A DNA stretch of 64,000 nt from Arachnia propionica (GTDB lineage Bacteria > Actinomycetota > Actinomycetes > Propionibacteriales > Propionibacteriaceae). The translations under genes and the position numbers were made by a program. The stretch spans positions 60,254 through 124,253 of the forward strand of contig NZ_RQZG01000018.1 in the NCBI RefSeq assembly GCF_003859805.1, read 5' to 3'. The notes under the pieces are model-generated. The model was not told the DNA's origin. It did not search any database and saw only the letters and a program-made list of their open reading frames with translations. Below are positions 23,730 through 32,732 of this stretch, piece by piece; position 1 is the first letter of the stretch, and every line of letters starts with the position of its first letter.

Positions 23730-25103
23730 GTGAGCCACGACACCTTGGCCCCCCAGCGGGCCGCCACAGCTGAGATGCCCTCATCACCCACACCCGATGA
23801 CGACGTGACCGCCAAGAAGTTCCGTGCCTTCATGATCATCTGGGTGGCCCAACTGGTGGCCCGGATCGGCAACGGACTCACCGCGTTCGGGCTCGGCGTC
23901 CACGTCTACCAGCAGTCCGGACTGACGACGTCGGTTGCGCTCGTGACCATGGCGGCGTTCCTGCCTGCACTGCTGCTCGGTCCCCTCGGCGGGGTGCTGG
24001 CGGACCGGTTCGACCGGCGGCTGCTCATGATCCTCGGGGACTCCCTGTCGGCGCTCGGCCTGGTGGGCATGCTGCTGGCATTCCACACGGGTACCGCCTC
24101 GGTCCCGGTGCTCTGTCTGTGCGCCGCGGTGAGTTCCGTGTTCAGCTCCGTGATGGACCCGGCCTACCGCGCGACGGTGACCGATCTGCTCACCCCCGAG
24201 CAGTACGCCCGCGCCGGTGGCCTGGTCCAGCTGGCGGCCGCGTCCCAGTACCTGATCTCACCTGCTGTCGCCGGTCTCATCATGGCCACCCACGACATCA
24301 CCGTCGTGGTCACCATCGACGTCGCGACGATGGTGGTCACCACCAGCGCCATGGTGCTGGTGTGGCGCACCGTCAAGACCCCCCGGCCGGTCGCGGACAA
24401 CGGTTTCTGGGCCGACTTCCACCAGGGATGCCGATTCCTCGGCAACAGCCCCGGGATCATGACGCTGATGCTGCTCCTCACGCTCGTCACCTTCTGCATG
24501 GGTTTCCTGCAGACCCTGCTCACCCCGATGGTGCTCGACCTGTCGGACGAGACCACCCTCGGCATCGTCCGCTCCGTCGCCGCCATCGGCATGGTCGTGG
24601 CCAGTCTGGTCATCGGGGTGTTCAACATGAAGGGCTCGTGGATCGGGTGGCTCGCGTGGTCCCTGGTCGGTGGTGGTGTGGTGGTGTTCTTCATGGGCGC
24701 CATCCCCAACGTGCTCGCGATCGGGGTGATGGCCTTCGGGTTCTTCCTGGTCCTGCCGCCCCTCAACACCGCCGTCGAGGTCCTGGTGAGGTCCGCCATC
24801 CCGAACGACACCCAGGGCAAGATCTGGGGGCTCATGGGACTGATCTCCCAGCTCGGCTACGTGGCCGCCTACGGGATCTCCGGTCACCTGGCCGACCACG
24901 TGTTCAACCCGCTGCTGCGTGACGGCGGGGCGCTGGCGGACTCCCTGGGGAACGTCATCGGCGTCGGTGAGTCCCGGGGCATCGGGTTCCTCTTCATGAT
25001 CGTCGGGGTCCTGCTGGTCGGCATCGCCGCCCTGATTTCCCGCGCCCGGAGCGTGCGCGCGCTCCAGGACACCCTGACCACGGACCGGAACGAGAGGAGC
25101 TGA
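23730..25103 (+). CDS. MFS exporter (EntS-like)
   Basis: A 457-residue major facilitator with twelve predicted helices. The MFS motif A-like GGVLADRFDRRLLM lies between helices 2 and 3, and the sequence resembles EntS/macrolide-type drug or siderophore exporters. The N-terminal ~30 residues are hydrophilic. Translation starts at a GTG behind GAAAGGAAGG. It heads a co-directional run of seven genes with short gaps and overlaps, so its substrate is probably the product of the ACP/ketosynthase genes downstream. Confidence 0.88.
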   Translation: MSHDTLAPQRAATAEMPSSPTPDDDVTAKKFRAFMIIWVAQLVARIGNGLTAFGLGVHVYQQSGLTTSVALVTMAAFLPALLLGPLGGVLADRFDRRLLMILGDSLSALGLVGMLLAFHTGTASVPVLCLCAAVSSVFSSVMDPAYRATVTDLLTPEQYARAGGLVQLAAASQYLISPAVAGLIMATHDITVVVTIDVATMVVTTSAMVLVWRTVKTPRPVADNGFWADFHQGCRFLGNSPGIMTLMLLLTLVTFCMGFLQTLLTPMVLDLSDETTLGIVRSVAAIGMVVASLVIGVFNMKGSWIGWLAWSLVGGGVVVFFMGAIPNVLAIGVMAFGFFLVLPPLNTAVEVLVRSAIPNDTQGKIWGLMGLISQLGYVAAYGISGHLADHVFNPLLRDGGALADSLGNVIGVGESRGIGFLFMIVGVLLVGIAALISRARSVRALQDTLTTDRNERS

Positions 25104-25104
25104 C

Positions 25105-25593
25105 ATGTGGATCCTGGCCATCATCGGGATGGGTGTGCTCACCGCTGTGGTGCACCTGGCCGTCATGGGCTTCCCCACGGACGGCGTCACCGTCAGCCAC
25201 ACCCTGCTGCTGCACCAGTTCGTCGTGACCCACGGCATCGTCGCGGTGCTGGGGTTCACCATCAACGTCCTCACACCGAGGACGACGGCGAAGAAGCTGG
25301 GCTGGCCCACCAGCCCGTGGCAGATCAAGTACGGCTTCCAACAGCTGGGGCTCGGTGTCATCGGTGTGATGACCATCTGGTTCCAGGGCAACTTCTGGGC
25401 GGCCGCCCTGGTCACGCTGTACATCTACGGCGTCAGTGGGCTGTGGACCCACACCCGGGAAGTTGTGCGAAAACGCCGGGAGACCGGCACAACTGATTGG
25501 GTGGAGATCGGCAACATCGTGCTCGACGTGATCTACCACGTCGCCCTCACGTGGCTGTCGCTTCTGATCCCGGGAGTCTGGAGCCTCTCATGA
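25105..25593 (+). CDS. Small integral membrane protein, four helices
   Basis: A 162-residue protein with hydrophobic segments at about 1-20, 38-55, 80-110 and 140-160. The loop after helix two carries TPRTTAKKLGWPTSPWQIKYG. No family is recognised with confidence. It starts 1 bp after the MFS stop and its own stop overlaps the next start (ATGA), so it is surely part of the operon. It may be an accessory subunit of one of the two exporters. Confidence 0.8.
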   Translation: MWILAIIGMGVLTAVVHLAVMGFPTDGVTVSHTLLLHQFVVTHGIVAVLGFTINVLTPRTTAKKLGWPTSPWQIKYGFQQLGLGVIGVMTIWFQGNFWAAALVTLYIYGVSGLWTHTREVVRKRRETGTTDWVEIGNIVLDVIYHVALTWLSLLIPGVWSLS

Positions 25594-27984
25594 AGGAAAG
25601 ACTGTACCTGCGGTACTTCCGCAACGACCTGGTGCGCAACTGGGGGGGTGAACCTCGCCCTGCTGGTCATCCTGGTGCTGAGCGCCTTCCTCATGGCCAC
25701 CGGGAGCATGGTGATGGAACGCCTCGTCGGCGGCATCGACAAGCTGTTCGACGAGGCCAGGCCACCGCACTTCCTGCAGATGCACACCGGGGAACACGAC
25801 CAGGCGGCGCTGGAGCGTTTCGCCGCCGACCATCCCGAGATCGACTCCTGGTTGATCGAGGAGATGATCGGCTACGACTCGGCGGCGCTGACCTGGTCCC
25901 GCCCCGGCACGGGGGAATCGGGCAGTTTCGCGGAGAGTCTCATCGACAACCTCTTCGTCACCCAGAACGAGTCCTTCGACTTCCTGCTCGACGCCGAGGA
26001 CAGGGCCGTCCAGCCGGCCGACGGTGACGTGTACGTCCCCGTCGCCTACGAGGACCGGTTCAAGCTGCGGGTCGGGGATCTCCTCCAGGTCCAGACCGGC
26101 AGCAAGGTGACATCCTTCACCGTCGCCGGTTTCGTCCGGGACGCCCAGATGGCCTCGTCGCTGTCGTCGGCCACCCGCTTCGTCATCTCGGAGCACGACT
26201 TCGCCGAGCTGACCGAGGCCGGGGGCGGTGCTCCCGAGATCATCGTGGAGTACCGGGTCACGGACACCTCCGAGATCACCGGGCTCCAGACCGCCTACGA
26301 GGCCGACGACTCCCTGCCCCGCAACGGTCAGGCCGTGACCTTCGACATGATCCGGCTCGTCAACGCGTTCAGTGACGGGCTGGTCGCGATCGCGCTGGTG
26401 TTCGCCAGCCTGCTGCTGGTGGTCATCGCGCTGATCAACCTCCGGTTCGTCATCACGGGCACGATGGAGGACGAGGTGCGCCAGATCGGTGTCATGCGTG
26501 CCATCGGTCTCCCCGCGAGGGCCGTCACGGGGCTGTACCTCGGCAAGTTCAGCCTCATGGCGTTGACCGCCTGCGTCCTCGGCGGGCTGCTGGGGGTCGT
26601 GGCCACCTCCTTCCTCTCACAGGGCATCACCAAGAACTACTCCAACCCTGATCCGGGTCCGGCGACGGTGCTGGTCCCCGTCGTCGCCCTGGTGCTGGTG
26701 TACCTGCTGGTGGTCGGCATCTGTCGCGGCATCCTGCGGGGGGTGCGGCGCATCGAGGTGGTCGGCGCCCTGGTGCAGGGCAGCACGCTGGACGAGAAGC
26801 AGACCGCCAGGCGGGCCGCCCGTGCGGCGAGGCAGGCGCGTCGCGCCCGGTTGAGCCGTGGACGCGGGAGCATCCCGCAGCGGTTGTCGTGGATCGACCT
26901 CCGTGCCGAGCTGAGGCAGTGGCTGCTGATCCCCGCGGTGTTCTGCCTGACCGCGTTGCTGCTCATCCTCCCGATGAACCTGCTCTCCACCTTCTCCAGC
27001 CCGCGGTTCGTGACCTACATGGGTGCTCCGCTCGCCGACGTGCGCGCCGACCTGCAGTTCTTCGACGAGGTCGGGACCGTGCGCGACGACATGGTGGCTG
27101 CGATGCGCACCGATCCACGACTCGATGACATCCGGGTCTTCGGCAACGTCCTGCACGAGGCCCGGGGCCCGGAGGGCTGGGAGAGCCTGCGTGTGGAGGT
27201 CGGGGACCACTCCGGCGACACCGTCGAGTTCCTCTCCGGGCAGCGTCCTGCCGAGGGTCAGATCGCGCTGTCGGTGCTGAACGCCAACCATCACGAGGTG
27301 GCGGTGGGTGATGCCCTGCCGGTGCGTCTCGCGGGGCAGGAGACCACCCTCGAGGTGTCCGGGATCTACCAGGACGTCACCAGTGGTGGCCGCACCGCCA
27401 AGATGCAGGGGCAGGCCCCGGCCGACGCCGTCAGCCACGTCATCTATGCGGACGTGACCCCGGGAACCGATCCAGCGGTGATCAGCCAGGAGTACGGCAG
27501 CCGGTTCGACAGGGCCAGCATCGTCCCGATGCAGGAATACGTGACCCAGACCCTGTCCGGGATCACCGATGCGTTCCGCAGTGCCGCCTGGCTGTCCTTC
27601 GTCTTCGGGCTCGTGGTGGCAGGGCTCATCACCGGGTTGTTCCTGAAGCTGCGGCTCACCCGGGAACGCAGCCGGATGGGGGTGCTCGCCGCGCTCGGGT
27701 TCTCCCGACGGGAGCTGATCTCCCAGGTGATCTTCAAGACCCTGGTCACCGTCACCGTCGGAACCCTGCTCGGCACGCTCCTCGCGGCGAGTCTCGGTGA
27801 GGCCGTCGTCAGCGCCCTCGTCTCGGCCTCCGGTCTCGGCCTGGCCCGCCTGCGGTTCATCACCCAGCCGTGGATCGTCCTGGTCGGCCACCCCCTGATC
27901 CTCGTGGCGGTCGGTCTTCTCGCGGCCGTCCTCGTCACCGCCGGGCTGCGCCGCGGTGAAACCAGCGAATGGCTCAACAGTTAG
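25590..27984 (+). pseudogene. FtsX/MacB-type ABC permease, split by a +1 frameshift in a G7 run
   Basis: About 797 residues once one G is removed. The gene starts at ATG 25590 (MKERLYLRYFRNDLVRNWG). It leaves frame at seven Gs (25642-25648) and continues as VNLALLVILVLSAFLMATGSM. Joined, this is the normal N-terminal helix of a FtsX-domain permease. Two FtsX-like membrane domains follow (helices near residues 250-370 and 650-790), with large extracytoplasmic domains and a central Arg-rich loop. It should pair with the ATPase encoded next. The frame is open for 2.3 kb after the shift, so a sequencing error or a slippage-regulated gene is more likely than a dead one. Confidence 0.85.
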
Positions 27985-27993
27985 GAGATCCAG

Positions 27994-28755
27994 ATGTCCC
28001 AGATCACTCTCGAATGCACCGGGATCACGAAGACCTACCGGAGCACCGACCCTCCGACGAAGGTCCTGCACGGCATCGACCTGAGTGTCGAGCGGGGCGA
28101 GTTCGTCGTCATCATGGGGGCCTCGGGGTCGGGGAAGTCCACCCTGCTCTACAACATCAGTGGCATGGACCGGCCCACCACCGGGTCGGTGAGCCTGGAA
28201 GGGCGTGATCTCACGGGCCTGGGCGACCAGGAGATGAGCCGGGTACGTCTGACCCGGATGGGGTTCGTGTTCCAGCAGGCCTACTTCCTGCCCAACCTGA
28301 ACATCCGTGACAACGTCCTGCTGCCGGCCCTCAAGGCGGATCCGAGGAGGAGCCACACCGTGGTCTCCCGGGTGGATGCGCTGCTGGACCGGTTCGGCAT
28401 CGGTCACATCGCACGGCACGGCATCACGGAGGTCTCGGGTGGTCAGCTGCAGCGGGCCTCGATCTGTCGGGCACTCGCGGGGGAACCGGCCATCGTGTTC
28501 GCCGACGAGCCGACGGGAGCCCTCAACAGCTCCATGACCCTCGAGGTGATGGATGCCCTCTCCGGCATCCACGAGGAGGGGCGCACCATCGTGATGGTCA
28601 CCCACGACCCGGCCTGCGCGGCCCGCGCGGATCGTGTGGTCTACCTGCGTGACGGCCGTCTCGTCGACTCACTCCGGATGGGACGTTGGCATCCCGCCGA
28701 GGCGGTCAGGAGGGAGGACGACCTGCTGACCTGGCTGAGAGACCACGGATTCTGA
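27994..28755 (+). CDS. ABC transporter ATPase (LolD/MacB family)
   Basis: A 253-residue ATPase of the lipoprotein/macrolide exporter type. It shows Walker A GASGSGKST, the Q-loop in FVFQQAYFLPNL, signature VSGGQLQRASICRAL, Walker B IVFADEPTGAL and the switch His in MVTHDP. It is 9 bp downstream of the FtsX permease gene, forming a one-ATPase/one-permease system in which the permease has two FtsX domains. Such systems act by mechanotransmission or lipid/peptide extraction. Substrate unknown; the ACP and ketosynthase genes next door suggest an acylated product. Confidence 0.93.
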   Translation: MSQITLECTGITKTYRSTDPPTKVLHGIDLSVERGEFVVIMGASGSGKSTLLYNISGMDRPTTGSVSLEGRDLTGLGDQEMSRVRLTRMGFVFQQAYFLPNLNIRDNVLLPALKADPRRSHTVVSRVDALLDRFGIGHIARHGITEVSGGQLQRASICRALAGEPAIVFADEPTGALNSSMTLEVMDALSGIHEEGRTIVMVTHDPACAARADRVVYLRDGRLVDSLRMGRWHPAEAVRREDDLLTWLRDHGF

Positions 28756-28855
28756 ACCCACCGACCACCTGAACCGTCCCCGACCGGAGTCGTGGACGGG
28801 CGGATCGACACACCCTGGACGATCCCACACCGACACCACCACAGGAGAAACCGAC

Positions 28856-29089
28856 ATGACTGAACTTGCTTTCCGCAACGCACTGGCCGACTTCACCATC
28901 CGTACCCCGGAGACCCTGCAGTTCTCCGACAACCTCGCCGAGATCGGTGTCGACTCCATCGGTGTCTTCGAGTTCGCGATGAGGGTCGAGGAGGAGCTCG
29001 GCCGAAGTGTCCAGTTCAACGACCAGGTCACCACCGTGCAGGACCTCTTCGACTGTCTCGAGGATGCCTCCCGGATGGCCGGTGTCTGA
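28856..29089 (+). CDS. Acyl carrier protein
   Basis: A 77-residue acidic four-helix carrier. The phosphopantetheine attachment Ser34 lies in GVDSIGVFEF, preceded by the DNLAEI helix-cap segment. The housekeeping AcpP would carry DSLD or DSLS, so DSIG marks a specialised carrier. The dedicated ketosynthase and phosphopantetheinyl transferase follow within 15 bp and 4 bp. It presumably holds the growing acyl chain of an operon-specific product. Confidence 0.9.
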   Translation: MTELAFRNALADFTIRTPETLQFSDNLAEIGVDSIGVFEFAMRVEEELGRSVQFNDQVTTVQDLFDCLEDASRMAGV

Positions 29090-29100
29090 GGAGACCTGCC

Positions 29101-30317
29101 ATGCACGACGTCGTCATCACCGGCATGGGGGGCCGTGAGCCCGCTCGGGGTCGGGGTGGAACGGTTCGAGGAGAACCTGTTCCGGGGCAGCCACGGCATC
29201 GTCCGGCTCACCGAGGAGCAGCGCCAGGATCTGGCTGTCCAGGTCTACGCGCCTGTCTCCGGGTTCGTCCCGGAGGACCACTTCTCCTCCTTGGAGCTGC
29301 GACGCCAGGACCCGTACGTGACCTTCGGCCTCGTGGCGGTCCGGGAGGCGGTGGCCTCCGCCGGTCTGCTCGGCCACGTGGACCCCTACCGTCTCGGGGT
29401 CCACATGGCCCCGGGGCTCGGAGGGGTCTCCACCGTCTGTGACGAGTTCGAGACCCACCGCACCGCAGGGTCACGCCGGGTCTCACCCATGCTGATCCCG
29501 AAATGGGTGGGGAACATGCTGTCGGGGGTGGCCGCCATTCGAGTTGGGGACCAAGGGGCCGTCGCTGTCCCACGTGTCCGCCTGTGCCTCGAGCACCATG
29601 AGCATCGGGGAGGGACTGCGGGCGATCCGTCACGGTTATGCTGATGCCCTGGTGTGTGGCGGTGCGGAGATGATGGGCAGGGTCCCGGTCATGGCCGGGT
29701 TCCAGAACCTCAGGGCGCTGTCCCTGGCGGATGATCCTGACCGTGCGTCACTGCCCTTCGACAAGGACCGGGGTGGTTTCGTGATGGGTGAGGGGGCAGC
29801 GGCCGTCGTGGTGGAACGTGAGGATCACGCACGCGCTCGCGGAGCGCGGGTCCTGGCCCGCCTGACGGGGTACGGCAGCACCACGGACGCCCACCACATC
29901 ACAGCTCCGGCGGAGGACGCCGAGGCGATCCGGCGGGCCATCTCCGACGCCTTGGCCGAGGCAGGCCCGACCTCGGGGGTCACACATGTCAATGCCCACG
30001 GCACGGGGACCGTCAGGAACGATCTGGTCGAGTCCCGGGCCATCGCTGCGGAGTTCGACGAGACGACTCCGGTGACCTCCACGAAGTCCATGACGGGGCA
30101 CCTGATGGGGGCGGCAGGGGCGATCGAGATGATCGCCTGCGTCCTGGCCCTGACCCGTGGTGAGGTGCCTGCCACCGTCGGCACCACGGAACTCGATCCC
30201 GGGATCAGGGTCGACGTGGTCACGGGTGCTTCCCGACACACGGAACTGGAACGTGCCATCTCCTTGTCCCTGGGTTTCGGCGGCCACAACACCTGCGTGG
30301 TGGTGGACAGGCCATGA
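29101..30317 (+). pseudogene. Beta-ketoacyl-ACP synthase (KAS II-like), interrupted by two +1 shifts
   Basis: With one base removed from the G6 run at 29127-29132 and one from TT at 29538-29539, the region reads as a continuous 404-residue ketosynthase. The start is MHDVVITGMGAVSPLGVG, the active-site Cys is in VSACASSTMSIGEG, and the two His are in NAHGTGT and KSMTGHLMGA. All three catalytic residues are kept. It would elongate the chain on the neighbouring ACP. No ketoreductase, dehydratase or acyltransferase is nearby, so it would depend on the host fatty-acid enzymes. An intact active site argues that the shifts are sequencing errors. Confidence 0.85.
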
Positions 30318-31009
30318 TGGTCGACCTGGTGATCACGGATGCCTCACGGCTCGACCTGAGGACCCTGCGCTGCCTGCGCGCCGCACTCCCGGCAGAGCGA
30401 CGTGAGCGAAGTGACCGGTACGAGCGCGCGGTCGACCGCTCGTCGAGCATCGTGGTGTTCGCGCAGCTGCAGCACCTGTGGGCGGAGCGTCGTGGTGGTC
30501 CGCTGCCGAGGATCGACGTGGGCCGGTTCGGCAAGCCGGATTTCGGTGCGGATGTCGGCCTGCACTTCAACTGGTCCCACGACCGGGCGTTGTGTGCCTG
30601 CGTGCTGTCCCCGGTTCCGGTCGGGGTGGACATCTCCGGGAGGGTGCCCTTCGACCCGGAGCTGTTCACCTACATGGCAGCACCCGGCGAGATGGCCCTG
30701 GGTGAACACCTGCGGGCGCTGGACGACATGAGCGCGTTGTGGACCCGCAAGGAGGCCACCGTCAAACGGACCGGCCTGGGGCTGCACACCCCGCTGCGGG
30801 AGGTGGACACCACCGGCCGTGACGACATCCTGACCTTCAGCTGTGGGCCGCAGGGGTTCAGCATCAGTGTGAACCTGGCCGGGATCCCGGCCAGGCCGGC
30901 GAGCCGAAGCCTGCGGACACGGTTCCTGACACCTGCAGGTCCGCAGGGGTGGTCCGTGGGACCGGCACCACCCCTGCGGCGCCTGGACGCCGAGCTCCAG
31001 GCGGTCTGA
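30314..31009 (+). CDS. 4'-phosphopantetheinyl transferase (Sfp type)
   Basis: A 231-residue transferase that would move phosphopantetheine from CoA onto the operon's ACP. The family motifs are present: HFNWSHD, the Mg-binding GVDISG, and WTRKEATVKRTGLGL near residue 143. The C-terminal part is Pro/Arg-rich. The start overlaps the ketosynthase stop (ATGA). A dedicated activator encoded with its carrier strongly implies a self-contained secondary-metabolism unit. The gene is convergent with an aldo/keto reductase, 1 bp apart. Confidence 0.9.
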   Translation: MMVDLVITDASRLDLRTLRCLRAALPAERRERSDRYERAVDRSSSIVVFAQLQHLWAERRGGPLPRIDVGRFGKPDFGADVGLHFNWSHDRALCACVLSPVPVGVDISGRVPFDPELFTYMAAPGEMALGEHLRALDDMSALWTRKEATVKRTGLGLHTPLREVDTTGRDDILTFSCGPQGFSISVNLAGIPARPASRSLRTRFLTPAGPQGWSVGPAPPLRRLDAELQAV

Positions 31010-31010
31010 C

Positions 31011-31838
31011 TCACTCGTTGAGGGTCGCCGGGTCGGGGCCGATGCGGTTGTCGACGTTCAACGCGTCGATGGCCGCCCGGTCCTCGGCCGTCAGGGTGAG
31101 GTCCAGGGCCTCGAAGTTGGCGACGATCCGCTCCGGGGTCCTCGACTTCGGGATGACGACGAAACCACGGTCCATGTGCCAGCGGATCACGACCTGGGCC
31201 GGGGTCGCGCCCAGCCGCTCCGCGATCCCCACCACCGTCGGGTGCTCCAGGTCCTGGGCCTGGCCGAGCGGGGACCAGCTCTCGATGGTGATGCCGAGAT
31301 CGGCGCAGTGGGTGATGAGGTCATCGGGCTGGAAGGTCGGGTGCAGCTCGATCTGGTTGACCGACGGGGTGATGCCGGTCTCGTCGACGATGGCATCCAG
31401 GTGGTCGGGCAGGAAGTTGCACACGCCGATGGACCTCACCAGACCCTCGGAGCGGAAGTCGATGAGCTGCTCCCAGGTCTCGACGTAGAGGTTCTTGGCG
31501 GGGCAGGGCCAGTGGATGAGGTAGAGGTCGACGTGGTCCTGGTCGAGCTTCTCCAGGGAACGCTCCAGCCCGGCACGCGCCAGCTCACGGCCCTGCACCG
31601 CGTTCCACAGTTTCGTGGTGAGGAAGATCTCCTCGCGGGGCAGGCCGGACTCCTTGATGGCCTTGCCGACACCCACCTCGTTGCGGTAGATCGCGGCCCC
31701 GTCGATGTGGCGGTATCCCACCTCCAGCGCCTTGAGCACGGAGGCGGTGGCCTCGTCGTCGGTCATCTGCCAGGTGCCCAGACCGAGCTGGGGGATCTGG
31801 ACGCCGTCGTTCAGTGTGATGATCGGGGAACTCGTCAT
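31011..31838 (-). CDS. Aldo/keto reductase
   Basis: A 275-residue NADPH-dependent TIM-barrel reductase. It has the N-terminal LGLGTWQM, the catalytic Asp/Tyr in RHIDGAAIYRNEVGVG, Lys in LTTKLWN, His in YLIHWPCP, and the C-terminal cofactor-binding IPKSRTPERI. It is closest in style to 2,5-diketo-D-gluconate reductases. Physiological substrate not known. ATG at 31838 fits the family; an ATG five codons upstream is also possible, neither having a clear ribosome-binding site. Confidence 0.9.
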   Translation of the reverse strand: MTSSPIITLNDGVQIPQLGLGTWQMTDDEATASVLKALEVGYRHIDGAAIYRNEVGVGKAIKESGLPREEIFLTTKLWNAVQGRELARAGLERSLEKLDQDHVDLYLIHWPCPAKNLYVETWEQLIDFRSEGLVRSIGVCNFLPDHLDAIVDETGITPSVNQIELHPTFQPDDLITHCADLGITIESWSPLGQAQDLEHPTVVGIAERLGATPAQVVIRWHMDRGFVVIPKSRTPERIVANFEALDLTLTAEDRAAIDALNVDNRIGPDPATLNE

Positions 31839-31887
31839 GTGACCATTCAACACCGTCGCGCCAAGCGTCGTGGGGACATCGGCCCGA

Positions 31888-32661
31888 TCAACCGTCGAGG
31901 TGGTCGCGCAACCAGGCGATCTCGTCGGCGTGGTGCTCGGTGGGGGTCTCCAGGATCACGGGCGCGTCGGCGTCGCGGAGCAGCGCGAGCAGCGTCCCCT
32001 CGTCGATGAGGCCCTGTCCCCAAGGGACGTGGCGGTCGCGGCCGGAGCCCGGGGCATCCGCCGAGTCGTTGCAGTGGACCAGGTCGATCCGCCCCGTGAT
32101 GGCCCGCAGGTCCTGGACGACGGTGCTGAGGTCGAGTCCTGCGGCATGGGCGTGGCAGGTGTCGAGGCACAGGCCGATCCGGTCGAGGTTCTCGGAGCCG
32201 GAGAGGGTGTCCCAGAGGGCCTGCACGGACTCGAGGTGACGCATCATCGCCTTCTTCCCGCCAGCGGTGTTCTCGATCAGGACCGGCACCTTGGCATCGA
32301 GGGCGTCGACGCACTTGCGCCAGTTGTCGTAGCCCAGCTGCTGCTCCTCACCCGCGGTGACGTGCCCACCGTGGACGATCACGCCTGCGGCACCGAGCTC
32401 GGCGGCGGCGTCGATGGTCTGCTGGAGGAGCTTGCGGGAGGGGATGCGGATGCGGTTGTTGCTGGAGGCGACGTTGATGACGTAGGCGGCGTGGACGTAC
32501 AACCCGATCCCGGCGTCGGCAGCCGCCTCACGCAGGCCCTCGGGCGGAACAGGTTTCTTCCAGGACTGCGGATCGCCCAGGGTGATCTGGGCGATGTCCG
32601 CTCCGACGGCCGAGGCCCGGGAGGTCGCGGAGTCGAGGTCAACGTGGCAGCCGATCTTCAT
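31888..32661 (-). CDS. nfo: Endonuclease IV (AP endonuclease)
   Basis: A 257-residue TIM-barrel DNA-repair enzyme that cuts at abasic sites. The zinc-ligand segments are visible: MKIGCHV, YVHAAYVINVA, VIVHGGH, PVLIENTAGG, LCLDTCHAHAAG, VHCNDS and ILETPTEH. The length is slightly shorter than E. coli Nfo but typical of actinobacterial members. It is 49 bp from the aldo/keto reductase on the same strand, so the two may share a transcript. Confidence 0.9.
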   Translation of the reverse strand: MKIGCHVDLDSATSRASAVGADIAQITLGDPQSWKKPVPPEGLREAAADAGIGLYVHAAYVINVASSNNRIRIPSRKLLQQTIDAAAELGAAGVIVHGGHVTAGEEQQLGYDNWRKCVDALDAKVPVLIENTAGGKKAMMRHLESVQALWDTLSGSENLDRIGLCLDTCHAHAAGLDLSTVVQDLRAITGRIDLVHCNDSADAPGSGRDRHVPWGQGLIDEGTLLALLRDADAPVILETPTEHHADEIAWLRDHLDG

Positions 32662-32683
32662 GGCACAAGACTACGGAACATCA

Positions 32684-32717
32684 CGAGGCCCGCACGGAAT
32701 CATCCGTGCGGGCCTCG
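32684..32717 (-). terminator. Terminator of the thioester-domain gene
   Basis: Perfect 14-bp arms CGAGGCCCGCACGG and complement around AATCAT, starting 15 bp past the gene stop on the minus strand. Its position right after LPKTGF-stop shows that the short protein end is the transcript end. Confidence 0.75.
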
Positions 32718-32732
32718 CTTGAGGGGAGGGGA

